Below, one piece after another: positions 1-10,609 of a DNA stretch of 64,000 nt. The position numbers and the translations under genes are program-made. Each line of letters opens with the position of its first letter. Positions within the stretch are counted from its first letter, which is position 1. The notes beneath the pieces were generated by a model. That model did no database searches. It was given only the letters and a program-made list of their open reading frames with translations, and was not told the origin of the DNA. Source of the stretch: Trichomonas vaginalis G3 (lineage: Eukaryota; Parabasalia; Trichomonadida; Trichomonadidae); contig NC_067204.1 of the NCBI RefSeq assembly GCF_026262505.1, forward strand, positions 13,844,522 to 13,908,521, written 5' to 3'.

Positions 1-1710
1 CAAAGCGTTGAAGTTTGCGAGTCTATCTTCACCTACATTCTTGAGTTCATTAAGTACAAGAAACATTTTATTTTCAACTACTGAGTTGAAATTACCCGTT
101 AGCTCACTTATTTCAGTAATGTTTTTACATGAATAACCAGCGAGAAGTTCAGAAATAATATCTGTAAATCTGTTTTTACCTGTTCCCTGAAGTCCTTTCA
201 AAATAATTGCTGTTTCATTCTTGATTCCAGGATGTTGAATCATTGATGCAATCCAGCCGAGAAGGTATTTATACACTTCATCGTTATTATCACAAATGGC
301 TTCTTTAATGAAATTCATAAACATCTCAATTTTTGAGTAATCAGGCTTTTCAAGAATGTTGTATTTATAACCCTGAAACGTTGAGAAAACATCTGGGGAA
401 TCAGATTTAAAGCAAACACCCTTAACGGTTAATGAGGATAATTGATTTAATAGTACGTCCCATGCTGTTATGGTTTTACCTTCTTCTTTAAATAATTTAA
501 TCATTTTGAGTGACTCTTTCATGTTTGATTGAAGAACGAATGATATTTGATTCATTTTGTCGTGGATATTATAGTCCTTTTGAATGAAATATTTATTTCC
601 ACAATCTACAAAACGGATTACACGTGATAAATCCTCAATTACTTCAGAACTGTTTTTATACTGATGATTTTCAGCCTTGCGTCTAATATCTGTTATCAAA
701 AACGAGTCATCAAGTTTTATATCAAATGTTATTTTTGGCTTACGTAATAAAGGTAAAACATATTCATCATAATATTCCTTTTGATAAAGTTTTAGAATCT
801 TCACCAAAACAAATGGAGAAGTCATTAAATGTGCATATCTACTACGTGCTTTTTCAAAATTACTTTTTGCATTTTCAGTTAAATTGCAGAAATTATAAAC
901 GTTATCGTATGCTTCATTAATTAAATGATTAGGTAACGAATTAATTGCTTGAAACAGTGTGAATAATGTAACTTCTTTTTCTAAATTCATGTTTCCACCA
1001 TCATTATGTACTTCAAAATCACTAATGCCATCAACTATGCTCTGGGCAAGTTTATCGTCAATGTTTACATCTTTGTTTTCATTCATGATATTCTTTATTT
1101 CTTCGTTCTTCTGTTCAACTCTTACCTTAATATTCAAATCATTTAATATATCATTCACTGTTCTGGTTAATGTTGAATCATAACTTCCACGAATGAATGA
1201 GTATGTATTGATTGGTTCTGTTGCATTCTTGCGAACTCTTGAATCAGCCATAACCACTAATGAACGCTTTGAATCATCCATTGAAGTCATTATATCAATA
1301 TCATAATCATTGCAGGAATAGCATTTAATCATTCTGTTCGAAACTGCATAGAAGAAATTAGTGTTGCAATAAATGTGAAGACCTCCTGAAGCGGTTTTAA
1401 CGATAACATCTTTATCCGAAAGTTTTGATAAAATGTCTTTTCTAACTGTTTCTTTAAGTTCATCATTGTACGATTTATTGATATCAACATCTATAATCGT
1501 TAAATTTGAAATTTTATTTACTAATAAAGCTGTACCAGTTTTCCTTCCTCTTCCTCCATCATGTTTGAGGTAGTTATGTAAATCAATCTTGTTTTCACCA
1601 ATTCTTTCGTTGAGGGTTTTAGTTTCTGCCACAACTAATTCCTCAGCTAATGAATCAATAACTTTTTCATCAGAAACGATATAGTTGTTGTTGTTGTTTG
1701 TTGCTGTCAT
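1..1710 (-). CDS. Primase-SF3 helicase, partial (C-terminus outside window)
   Basis: This is the N-terminal ~570 residues of the replication protein found complete at 37879-39876. The offset between the copies is exactly 38,166 bases across the whole stretch, so there is no net indel and the frame appears open. It starts at the ATG at 1708-1710, after a TATAA. The N-terminal half has archaeo-eukaryotic primase hallmarks: a hydrophobic-DxD motif (IIDVD) and a serine/glycine-histidine motif (SGGLHIY). The helicase Walker A (GLQGTGK) is encoded near 170-190. The expected role is priming and unwinding during element DNA replication. The sensor and arginine-finger region lies beyond base 1. Confidence 0.85.
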   Translation of the reverse strand, partial: MTATNNNNNYIVSDEKVIDSLAEELVVAETKTLNERIGENKIDLHNYLKHDGGRGRKTGTALLVNKISNLTIIDVDINKSYNDELKETVRKDILSKLSDKDVIVKTASGGLHIYCNTNFFYAVSNRMIKCYSCNDYDIDIMTSMDDSKRSLVVMADSRVRKNATEPINTYSFIRGSYDSTLTRTVNDILNDLNIKVRVEQKNEEIKNIMNENKDVNIDDKLAQSIVDGISDFEVHNDGGNMNLEKEVTLFTLFQAINSLPNHLINEAYDNVYNFCNLTENAKSNFEKARSRYAHLMTSPFVLVKILKLYQKEYYDEYVLPLLRKPKITFDIKLDDSFLITDIRRKAENHQYKNSSEVIEDLSRVIRFVDCGNKYFIQKDYNIHDKMNQISFVLQSNMKESLKMIKLFKEEGKTITAWDVLLNQLSSLTVKGVCFKSDSPDVFSTFQGYKYNILEKPDYSKIEMFMNFIKEAICDNNDEVYKYLLGWIASMIQHPGIKNETAIILKGLQGTGKNRFTDIISELLAGYSCKNITEISELTGNFNSVVENKMFLVLNELKNVGEDRLANFNAL

Positions 1711-2183
1711 TTATATAGGAATAAAAAAATAAAAATAATTTTAAAACTAACTTTATTTTTGGGCTGCATCAAATTTTCGTAAATGTTGTCAAAATGTCAT
1801 GTTGTCACATTTTTTCAGAGAAGTTAAATGACCTGGTGACCTGGTGACCTGGTGATCCCTTCAGTTCTTCAAAAATAAGTCATAACTGCCTTCCTCCTGT
1901 GATGTTGTCAAAATGTCATGTTGTCTCATTTTTTCAGAGAAGTTAAATGACCTGGTGACCTGGTGACCTGGTGACCCCTTCAGTTCTTCAAAAATAATTA
2001 AATATTGAATAACCGGAAACCATAAACGTAAACATTAACGATAAAATTTATTTCCAGGACTGTTGTCAAAATGTCATGTTGTCTCATTTTTTCAGAGAAG
2101 TTAATTAACCGAGTGACACATGGTGACGTAGTGACACCCTCAGTTCTTCAAAAATAATTAATTATTGAATAACCGGAAACCAT
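1711..2183. repeat. Three copies of an iteron-bearing repeat between helicase and KilA-N genes
   Basis: There are three copies of a ~110-130 bp repeat, near 1786-1880, 1905-2000 and 2060-2160. Each has TGTTGTCAAAATGTCATG, a TCAGAGAAGTTAA block, then GGTGACCT-type direct repeats about 10 bp apart, then CAGTTCTTCAAAAATAA. No open gene is seen. The same repeat recurs at about 2945-3060 and, in both orientations, in E2. Helical-turn spacing suggests a protein-binding array such as an origin or operator; this is inference. Confidence 0.7.
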
Positions 2184-2867
2184 TTACTCACAATATTTTT
2201 GTACAAAACGACCCCAAGCTTTTAACTTCTTTTCTGCAGCTTCTAATGCTATCTTAGCGAGTTCATATTCTCTAAATTCTCTCTTTAAATTTTCTTGTTC
2301 CCATTGGTCTAGTTCGTATGGAGAATTTCTATAACCATAACATATCTCACGTTCATGTTCTAATTGTTTTTCGCACATTTTTCTAACTTCTTCTTCAAAC
2401 AAATGTTTTGCATTCTCTACTGTATCTTCGAGTTCTTCTTCATCTAATTTCTCATGAACTTTCTTGTCTATGGAGTCCATAATATCTTTGACATAAAATG
2501 CATACTTTACAGAGCACCATTCAGCAACAAAATGAACGAGGTCAGGATGTATGTAAATACCTTTGAATTCATTCATGACACCCTTTGTAAGCTCATAAAA
2601 TGCTTGTTTTGAGGTCGAGCCACTTTTGGCTCCACCGTATTCGTTCATCCAAAACTCAAGAATTTCCTGCATTTTAGTACTATTGAGAAATCTGTTTAAA
2701 TGGTTTAACTTTCCCGCTTCTCTTGCCATCTTTGTTGCATTAATGTAACCATCCTTGTCTCTACGTAAGACTTCAATACCGTTATAAGTGCCTTTTGTGA
2801 ATGTTTCACCATTAGATTTGTTAGTGAATGTTTTTGCTTCGACCGACATTACTGTTCTTACATACAA
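2184..2867 (-). CDS. KilA-N domain protein
   Basis: The protein has up to 227 residues. The ATG at 2847-2849 (seventh codon, MSVEAKTF) is a plausible alternative start. Residues ~25-135 match the KilA-N fold found in large DNA viruses and phages: YNGIEVLRRDKDGYINATKM, then the RFLNSTKMQEILE block, then the KGIYIHPDLVHFVAEWCS block. KilA-N proteins bind nucleic acid and often act as regulators. The C-terminal third is charged and helical. The gene lies between copies of the iteron repeat and is absent from E2, so it is an accessory gene, perhaps gained or lost by recombination between repeats. The frame is intact. Confidence 0.85.
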   Translation of the reverse strand: MYVRTVMSVEAKTFTNKSNGETFTKGTYNGIEVLRRDKDGYINATKMAREAGKLNHLNRFLNSTKMQEILEFWMNEYGGAKSGSTSKQAFYELTKGVMNEFKGIYIHPDLVHFVAEWCSVKYAFYVKDIMDSIDKKVHEKLDEEELEDTVENAKHLFEEEVRKMCEKQLEHEREICYGYRNSPYELDQWEQENLKREFREYELAKIALEAAEKKLKAWGRFVQKYCE

Positions 2868-3219
2868 AATAAAAAGTTAGAAAAAATAAAACTAACGTTA
2901 TTTTTCTATCTTGAGAAAATACATGATAAGTCATAACTGCCTTCCTCCTGTGATGTTGTCAAAATGTCATGTTGTCTCATTTTTTCAGAGAAGTTAATTA
3001 ACCGAGTGACACATGGTGACCTGGTGACCCCTTCAGTTCTTCAAAAATAATTAATTATTGAATAACCTGAAAACATGAGACTTTGTCTCCGGACTCTTTG
3101 AGTCACTTAACGTAAACATTTATTTCTGCAGTTCATCCATTACTTCATTACCTAATTAATTACAGACATAAAATATATTTAGTTCATTCGGTAAGCCTGC
3201 AAAGTAGGCTCAAGTGTGT
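2868..3219. repeat. Single iteron-repeat copy between KilA-N and fibre genes
   Basis: One more copy of the TGTTGTCAAAATGTCATG...GGTGACCT repeat lies at about 2945-3060. It is followed by a non-coding stretch (3120-3200) nearly identical to E2 at 40329-40398. No gene is seen. Confidence 0.65.
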
Positions 3220-4878
3220 TTATTGAATGCGGTACCATGCGAATATAGTCACAAATGGTGGCATGTAATCTTTACCCAAGCCTGTTGGATTTGTTGTGAA
3301 AGTGTGTGAATGATTTCCTCCTGGTTCAGTTGGTCGAAAAGTCTTTTTTGCCGAATGGTTATAATCTGGAGATAAAACGTCATTGCCAGCATAATATTCT
3401 GAGTTGTATAATGGATGGTCTCTTAATGAGTGACTATGGTCACCAGAAAAGTTTGTAGTTCCTGTATGAGTGTGCGGTGGAAGGTTTGCTTCAGTAATTT
3501 TCTTCGAACCTCCTGTTTCCTTTGAAGAGTTTGCACAATACAAAAACCTGTCAACTATTTGTTCCCATGCACCAACACCAAACATTACTTGAGGACCTCT
3601 TGCATCCATAGATGTATAAATAGAACCTACTGGGTTCATTAAATCAAACATATGAGATATTATAGGATTGTCTCTTTTGAACTTAAGATATAGTGTAACT
3701 ATTTCAGGTTTCTTCTGGTTTGTGTCAGAATATTTTTTATAATATAATCTTATGTTTTCAGGGTAGGTAAAATCTTGACTATAATATTTATTTCTGTCAT
3801 CTGTATAATAATATACTATTCTCGTTTTTTCTATTGCATTATATCTTTTATATCTATAATAATCTAAATATAATGTTAGTTTTTGTTCATCTACATGTGG
3901 TGTTCTGTCGTCATCTCCATAGTCATAATAATATGGTGCTGGAGCTGGGTCAGCCAACGTCATATCTGCCATTTCATAAACTCTTAAATATTTCTTTTGT
4001 TCGTCTCCATATAAGTTTAAGTAACAGTTGTTGTCTAATGGAACTTTAACTTGTGTACCATTATTCTTTATATAGCCTACATACATTTCATTGTTATTTT
4101 TCGGAATGAGTTTATACCGTATACCATTTTTTAAGGAGTGTACAAACTCCCATCTAAAATATTTGTTTTCTTCATAGACAGAAACATCCCCAACAATAGT
4201 TTCAATATTTTTTTTTGTTCCTATCAAACTTTGGTATATTTCGTTAACATATGTTTTATCTGCTTTCTTCTCTAACTCATCGTTAACATATGTTTTATCT
4301 GCTTTCTTCTCTAACTCATCGTTAACATATGTTTTATCTGCTTTAAGGTCTAAACATCCTGAAACCCATCCTGTATCAGCTTTAACTTTAAAAGTCTCCA
4401 ATGTCCATTCATGATACCATTCAACCCTTTCTTTAATTTCATTATCTTTTTCATCAACATAAACCAAATTTGCCTTCTTATTTAACTCACTATCCACATA
4501 TTCCTTATCTGCTTTCTTCATTATGTCATTTAGGAAACCTTCTATGAATTCCTCATTTAAATTAAATCTTCCAATCTTCAAAACTTTAGGAAATGCATTT
4601 AATGCGTAATATCTCTGTTCTTCTGGTGGAATTGATGTTATATCATCCGTTATTCCTTTAATTTTTGAATTCATAAATAAAATTTCTTTTATATTTGATA
4701 TCACTGCACCACCCTTGCAAACGAATTCGAAATGGTCATTTTTCAATACTATCTCCAAATCTCCATATTTCAACCTTTGCGTTTGTTCTGCCGTCTTTGA
4801 ATTATATGCATATATGGCGTATGTAATGGTCTGAGGGACCTGGGTGTTTTGCGCCTTAAGTTGCTGTGGTTTAATCAT
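3220..4878 (-). CDS. Fibre protein with phage-type tail-collar C-terminus
   Basis: The protein has 552 residues and an intact frame. The N-terminal ~115 residues are nearly identical to the E2 fibre (40398-41708). They are followed by short repeats of KKADKTYVNDELE type, including a 39-bp DNA repeat starting at 4241, 4280 and 4319, as in trimeric phage fibres. The middle (~220-410) is a charged, tyrosine-rich region not found in E2. The last ~130 residues are a tail-collar-like domain: NPVGSIYTSMDARGPQ, WEQIVDRFLYCA, paired His-x-His segments (PPHTHTG, NHSHTF) and YMPPFVTIFAWYRIQ at the end. The family role is host attachment. Its presence in a protist element suggests a surface-binding spike. 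Confidence 0.8.
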   Translation of the reverse strand: MIKPQQLKAQNTQVPQTITYAIYAYNSKTAEQTQRLKYGDLEIVLKNDHFEFVCKGGAVISNIKEILFMNSKIKGITDDITSIPPEEQRYYALNAFPKVLKIGRFNLNEEFIEGFLNDIMKKADKEYVDSELNKKANLVYVDEKDNEIKERVEWYHEWTLETFKVKADTGWVSGCLDLKADKTYVNDELEKKADKTYVNDELEKKADKTYVNEIYQSLIGTKKNIETIVGDVSVYEENKYFRWEFVHSLKNGIRYKLIPKNNNEMYVGYIKNNGTQVKVPLDNNCYLNLYGDEQKKYLRVYEMADMTLADPAPAPYYYDYGDDDRTPHVDEQKLTLYLDYYRYKRYNAIEKTRIVYYYTDDRNKYYSQDFTYPENIRLYYKKYSDTNQKKPEIVTLYLKFKRDNPIISHMFDLMNPVGSIYTSMDARGPQVMFGVGAWEQIVDRFLYCANSSKETGGSKKITEANLPPHTHTGTTNFSGDHSHSLRDHPLYNSEYYAGNDVLSPDYNHSAKKTFRPTEPGGNHSHTFTTNPTGLGKDYMPPFVTIFAWYRIQ

Positions 4879-4902
4879 TTATTATGATTTAAAAATAAAT
4901 AT

Positions 4903-5610
4903 TTAATCCGTTATCTCATCACCTATTTTTTCTATTTGAAATTGCCATAATATCTCATTCATGAATTCTAAATCACAATCAAATAGGTCAGTTATTCTAA
5001 ATTTAATATTTGATAAATCTTTTGAATGAAGAATAAATGAATTCCCGGATAATTGAAACGGATATGATAAAGAAAATGTGTTTAAGTTGATGGATAAAAT
5101 GTTTTGTATTGATGGGTAAGAGTTAGGGTCTAATGTTTGATGTGAAAATCTCATTGGGGTATTAACTTTATCACATTTGATTAAAATGAAATTGGAACCA
5201 GTGTCAGAATACAAAACATCCCCAACATCTTTTTCAAAATTTAATATCCCCAACAATGAACGAAAATGAGGAGTACAAAATTTAATTTTCAGCGGAAATT
5301 TAATAAGGTTATTTATTTCATCAAGTTCAAAAAGTTTATAGGTTTGATTTAAAATTTTCTTCATACCATACGATAAATGATTCATTTAAATAACTTAAAA
5401 TCATGTTAATATCCCATTTCGTTATCACATTATTTATATACATATCATACGTTTTTCATGGTCATCTTTAATAAATGATATATAATCTGAAGGGTCTAAA
5501 AGAATGGGATTAAATTTACCACTCACAGAAACGAGAGTAACATTATAAATTCCGCTAACTGTTAAATTTAATTCACAGCTATTATTCGAAATAATATTGA
5601 TAATTGACAT
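4903..5610 (-). pseudogene. Unassigned element protein, frameshifted
   Basis: The gene starts at the ATG at 5608-5610 and ends at 4903. In E2 the N-terminal part is open (42143-42442) but the C-terminal part is in another frame; here the 160-residue C-terminal part is open. Alignment of the copies shows a lost T in the poly-T run near 5453. The intact form would be about 235 residues. I recognise no domain. It sits directly behind the fibre gene with a ~25-bp gap and probably shares its transcription unit, so a structural or fibre-accessory role is possible but unproven. Confidence 0.6.
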
Positions 5611-5744
5611 TTTTATTACGATTAAAAATATGTAAGTGTTATTTTCCAGTGATAAATAAAACTAGAATAAGATTAATCAAGAATTCATAAATTCAACGAA
5701 TAAGAAATTCATTCATGTTATAAATTTTAGTGTTTTCAGAAAAT

Positions 5745-6102
5745 ATGAGTCAATGTCATATATCAACAGGTTATATTTCACTTCATTCAAATTTAGTTCA
5801 ATCAAACCCATATAATGACCATTTCATAAGATTTTCAGATGGTATTAAAAATGTAATTGATAGATTAAAATATGAACAGATTGACAATATCGAATTTTTG
5901 GAATTTTGGTTTAAATATCCTGATGGAAAAAGATTGAAGTTAAAGATAAAGCTGATACTATAACAAAACAATTACAATGACCGATCCAGATAGTGGGGAA
6001 CAAAAAAGAAATAAAAAAACGATAGAAACTGGTGAAAGGTCAATTATTATTGATTATGATTCAAAGGATTATTATTCGATAATGTTAATGCTTGAATATT
6101 AA
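5745..6102 (+). pseudogene. Small unassigned element protein, frameshifted
   Basis: It reads from MSQCHIS to a stop at 6100-6102 and would have about 120 residues if intact. The first 73 codons are open. The rest, including a TDPDSG motif, continues in another frame after an indel near 5935-5965. The E2 copy (42579-42939) is broken elsewhere. It is one of the few plus-strand genes of the element and converges with the minus-strand gene ending near 6045-6175. There is no recognised domain. Confidence 0.55.
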
Positions 6103-6438
6103 ATAGCCTTAAAAAGAATTTTTCAAGTGATATTTTATATTCATCAACTATTTTATTATAAATATCATTATATGTTAATGAAGTTCAGTTGTTGTTCCGT
6201 TCTTTGATATCTTAATTGTGCTAATATCCTTTATAGGATTTATTTTTGCAACTGTTCCGCAGCATGAAACCTCATCATCTATGAAAAATTGAATCTTAAC
6301 GTCTGAATCTTGAACATCACAAAGAATGGCGATAATGTGAATTAATGATTCATAAGGTAAAATAATTAAACCAGATTGGTCAATTAAATTTATTATTGAA
6401 TCATAATTATTAATTATTATATCACGGTAAATTTTCAT
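6045..6438 (-). pseudogene. Unassigned ~130-residue element protein, C-terminally broken
   Basis: It starts with MKIYRDIIINNYDS at 6438. The open part is 87 residues and stops at 6175 after a one-base loss relative to E2, where 130 residues are open (42884-43276). The protein is hydrophobic and isoleucine-rich with a Cys-Cys pair (VSCCGTV). No family is recognised. The start lies at the end of the upstream gene, suggesting one transcription unit. Confidence 0.5.
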
Positions 6439-6792
6439 TAATTCTGAATTAATGTCTATTTTATATGGCGCATTGCGACTGGAATCGTAGATTCCTGGGT
6501 TCTCGATGTTTGATGAAAGAGGCGGGGGGTATGTTGGATAAGTGGGAATTTCAACAGGTTCTTTACCGGGTTCAGATAAAATGATTGGTCTCCATCTTCT
6601 TTATTTTGCTCTCCTCATTCTTCGGGAAGTCACGAGTTAATAAATTGGACTGTGTTGCTGACCTTGTTAATTCAGGCTAACATTAACTTTAACATTTTGA
6701 ATAATTCGTGATTTATCATCATTTACGTTATAACCAACCGTAATCTCTGCTTTTGCGTTTGTGTTCTTTTGACTTGTGAAACGTCTTCTCAT
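6422..6792 (-). pseudogene. Basic/proline-rich small element protein, frameshifted
   Basis: It starts at 6790-6792 (MRRRFTSQKNTNAKAEI). Several small indels relative to E2 (43260-43617) break the frame in the middle. The intact form would be ~115 residues with a basic N-terminus and a proline-rich, probably disordered middle. No family is recognised. The composition would suit a minor virion or DNA-associated protein, but that is a guess. Confidence 0.5.
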
Positions 6793-6831
6793 TTATAATT
6801 GAATAAAAAAAAGAAAAATATATTTAAAGTT

Positions 6832-7774
6832 TTATTTAGTTGTTACGGTAATATCCCAAGGTTCATCCTTGTTTTGCTTATACTTTCTTTGTAACTGCAC
6901 CAATTATGTTTTGATATTGCTTTGAGTTTCTTCCAGTCTTATTTTATCATTTACAATATCTTTAATCATTTCATTACATGCATTCTTAAAACCATCTGAT
7001 TTTTCTAATTTACGTCTATCACTTTCTTTAATTAAATCAAAGTTATAACCTTGTTGAGAATAAAGTGGTTTCTTTATCAATTCCTTGAACGCTTCTGAAA
7101 GTGAAGATGAAGAAATTCTTGCCACTTGAATTGGTTTAAATTCTGCTTTCATTGCTTCTTTCTGTTCATTGAACACTGGATCGAATAAAGCAACTTTAAA
7201 GAATTTCTTAGCTGGAATTTCAGGTCTAATATTTGCATATTGACCATCAAACTGATTAACATATCGTGGTAATCCATCCGGTCCCTCTTCAACAGCATTT
7301 AATTCTTCATTGAAATAAGAATATGGATTATAACGGTATGAATTAATTGGACCATTTTCACCTTCTCCAATGTATTGTTTAACAGCTTTTCCATTTCATC
7401 AAATTGCATAGGATAACGTTCATTATATGCTTTACGTTTAGGATAATCAGTATAGTTAATTTGTAACCATTTATGACTTTAATATTACCTTGACCATCAG
7501 TAACGAAAACTTCATTTATACCATCAGGTTTTCCATTTGGACCCGTAATGTCTGCTTCGTGTGCTTCCCAATTTGGACCATGACGTTTGGCATATGCTTG
7601 AGCTTCTGGTAATGTTAAAACGTTTCTCATTTGTTTAACATCCTTTTGAAGACCGGCAACAATGTGGACTAATTCTTTCATTCCGTCTGGAACTTTCATA
7701 GTTCTATTATATGCACCCTTTTTGTTTGTCCCTTGTTTTAATGGAACCTGTAGAAGATTTGCTATTTCTGTCAT
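6832..7774 (-). pseudogene. ~310-residue candidate virion protein, frameshifted
   Basis: It starts at [20 protein letters not shown] (ATG 7772-7774). Codons stay open to about 7470, then continue in other frames ([17 protein letters not shown], then FNEQKEAMKAEFKPIQV) to a stop at 6832-6834. Indels relative to E2 lie near 7464, 7395 and 6907. The intact length would be ~310 residues. I see no catalytic motif. It lies just behind the packaging ATPase, where minor capsid genes often sit in Polinton-like viruses, so a minor capsid protein is one possibility; nothing in the sequence proves it. Confidence 0.55.
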
Positions 7775-7813
7775 TTTAATTATAAATAAAAAATAAAAAT
7801 TAATCATAAAAAG

Positions 7814-8639
7814 TTAATCAAATTTAACACCTCCTTTATTTAAATCAACTATTATTTTTCCATGTTCTCCTAATTGTTGATATTGTGTGTAAAGTTCATT
7901 AATGCTCATTGGTAAATTCACTTGATAAAGCATAACGTTCAACTGTTGACGACTAAAACCACTGAAAATAAAAAGGGTGGACAGGTTTGATTTAATGTTT
8001 GTGCTTAATGCTTTGAAATATTGAACAGCCATAAAGAATGAACACTGAATGTATCGACATTGAGTTAATAACTGATTAAAATATGATTTCTCATTTGTTA
8101 TTAGTTTTGATTTCACTGCATCATCTAGAAAAATGAGTGAATGCAAAAATTCTCTATCAAAATTTGAAATAGAAAGTGTTTCAAATAATTCATCCCGTTG
8201 TTTATCAATAATTTTATCCTCTAATCCTTGCTTCTTGATTGTATTATATAATTCTTTATACATTAAAAAGTTTTTTAAATAATCTTCTGCTTCTTTTTGT
8301 GATAAATAAATAATTGGAATTTTGATTAAATGCTTTAAAGATTCAAATGTATCATCTGAAGGTGAACCTGAACGGTTGATATAAATTAACACATGTGAAT
8401 AGGGGGAAGTGTTAGCAATAATGATAATTTGTTTTAATATCGTTAATGTTTTACCTTTATTTTGTTTACCAATTGCTGCAGTGATTGAATTTAAATAACA
8501 TTCAGAATATGGAATTTTCATTAATTTTCCTTAGATAGAGCATTTCTATTATCACTCAATGCTTCATTAATCATATCATCTACGTATGTATTATATACTC
8601 CGCTAATTCTTCATAAGGGGTGGATGAATTTAAATCCAT
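7814..8639 (-). pseudogene. A32/FtsK-type genome-packaging ATPase, N-terminal frameshift
   Basis: The main open part (7814-8521, 235 residues) carries the P-loop AIGKQNKGKTLTI and a Walker B SLIFLDD, with the spacing of viral packaging ATPases. The C-terminal segment STLFIFSGFSRQQLNVMLYQ resembles the sensor region of this family. The E2 copy shows that the gene begins ~40 codons upstream (MDLNS, ATG 8637-8639). E1 has lost single bases near 8600 and 8527, so the short N-terminus is out of frame, although translation from 8521 would still give the ATPase core. The family pumps DNA into preformed capsids. The frame change leaves its functionality uncertain. Confidence 0.75.
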
Positions 8640-8679
8640 TTAATCAAAATAAATTTATAATTTTAAACATTTCTATTCA

Positions 8680-10304
8680 TCAATATTTCATCATATGAAC
8701 TTCTATACTGTGGTGGTGTACCTGTTGGATGATATTTCAAACCTTCATCGGTGTCCATGTCCAATATGTAGTCCTAGTAAACCAAACCTGAGGAGGATTT
8801 GTCACCTTTGAACAGTAAGTGTCATTTTCACCCTGAATGATTGGATAAGCTTTCACTTGTACTGTAACTTGTGAGTTGAAAGTTTCTAATCCATCAAAGA
8901 ATATACCCGCTCCATCACGTTGAACTGGAATAGTGCATAAGAATGAAGTTTGGTCTTTCCATGTTCTAGCTAATGCGTGCCATTATCATCATTCAGTGGT
9001 CTAGTTAATGAGTCCTCGTATTCTTCTGTGCATTCATTCACTCCATCTAAATCAGAAGCTTGAAGCATACGTGTAAAGAATATGTCGCCCACTGTGGTCA
9101 TCGCTTGATCGGGGAAGTTTCTGGAATCTATAGTGACCTGAAGACCTCGAAGCATTGGATTTTCTAAAACTGTTCTTTGCATTGCATTCTTCGGAAATGT
9201 TAACACAACATCTGTAACATTATGAAGAGCGTATGAGAAATCTGAGCTAATACCTTCAGGAGTGATGCAACCTCCATTTAGTGAACGAACGTCAATATGT
9301 TGAGCTGGAATCATAAATGGATCTTCCTTACTGAATAAACGTGGTATTGCTTTAACTGATTCTTCAATTAAACCGTATCCTGGTGTAATGCATTTATCCT
9401 CTAAAACTTCCATCTTTGTGCATGAAATAATAACGTTATCAACTGTTGCGTCAGCAGATGTAGGCTAAGCTTGTAATTAATTTGGCAGGAAGTCCGATTT
9501 GTTGGAATTTGCGATCATATTTTTATAAACATGATTCATAATCTTTTCATAATTTTCATCAGTTATCTTTTCATAAACGTAATTTTGTAAATCAGCAACT
9601 CTTAACGGGTCAACCTGACAAAATACTAAAGTATCCCTGAAAACATAATATTTAAGAATGATTCACCAAATGATTTAGGATAATCATCGAACGCCTGAAA
9701 TGCTAACATAAACAAATCATTTACCGGAATAATCATATCAAAAGTGACATCAACTTCTTCATTTGCGTTCTTGAAAACTTCTGAAGGGTCAATATATTTA
9801 CCACAACTGAGTTATCATATTTTTGAACATTATTATATAACGAATGAACAAACTTTTTAACTTTCCTTTCTGATTTTGGTTTATATGTTGCAAATGCGAA
9901 AGATTCACGGGCGCAATCCATCTGAAGATAACCAGCATCACCTCTTTCGGTTTCTACTTCTAATTGTTTAAAGCTTTGATTTGATGATTTGTAACCAACG
10001 AATAAACGCATGCATTTAAAAGCGGCATCACATGTGAAAGCTTTATTTGAAACTAGAGTTGCTTTAACTTTGCGTTTAATATATGTGTCACCTAATTGGT
10101 TCACATCATGAGCCGGATTTGTAATTCTTAAATGAGTTTGTTTATCATCAAAATATGGAGCATCAGAGTCATAGCATGAACTTTCAAGTTCTCTATAATA
10201 TCTTCTACCGTCATTCTTTGCGAATATTTCATTTATCTTTTCGAATGAATGAAATACATTTCCATTAATGGTTTAGTGTTTGGCACCAAATAGTTAGTCG
10301 TCAT
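8680..10304 (-). pseudogene. Candidate major capsid protein, multiply frameshifted
   Basis: It starts at the ATG at 10302-10304, preceded by AATAA, and stops at 8680-8682. The intact form would be ~540 residues, matching E2 (45510-47131). Here it is broken in at least four places (near 9800, 9700, 9460 and 8980) by one- to few-base indels; the largest open pieces are 9733-10104 and 8970-9413. The capsid call rests on length, position next to the packaging ATPase, beta-rich sequence and a C-terminal block (GIFFDGLETFNSQVTVQVKA) of the kind seen in double jelly-roll proteins. Structure prediction would be decisive. Confidence 0.6.
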
Positions 10305-10373
10305 TTATTAATAAATAAAAAATCAAAATTAAAAGATGAAAATGAATTTTTAATTTTAATGAAATAATCAACT

Positions 10374-10589
10374 ATGGCTGCAGGTATATTTAAGAAACTG
10401 TGGGATAAAGTAAAAAGAGGAGCGCATAAAGTTTGGGAAACAATGAAGAAAGGAGCAAATTGGATATTTAAGAATAAAGAAGCAATTAGTGACGTTGCTG
10501 AATCAATAACGCCAAAAGCCGCCCCAATAAGAGAAATATTAAATAAAGGAGAAAAAGTTTATCAAAGACTTCAACCGATACTAAGATAA
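10374..10589 (+). CDS. Small basic amphipathic protein (MAAGIFKKLW type)
   Basis: The protein has 71 residues. It begins MAAGIFKKLWDKVKRGAHKV, a strongly amphipathic, basic helix rich in Trp, Phe and Lys, followed by a second Trp-containing helix and a basic tail. The first ten residues are nearly those of the convergent gene at 10610-10846. Such helices bind membranes or nucleic acid; small virion or membrane-active proteins are possible roles. The frame is intact in both copies. Confidence 0.7.
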   Translation: MAAGIFKKLWDKVKRGAHKVWETMKKGANWIFKNKEAISDVAESITPKAAPIREILNKGEKVYQRLQPILR

Positions 10590-10609
10590 AAATAATATTT
10601 ATTTTTCCA

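Noticed and set aside
726-1183. Plus-strand frames opposite the helicase gene (also at 38892-39349)
   Set aside because: Shadows of the primase-helicase; conserved only because the gene on the other strand is.
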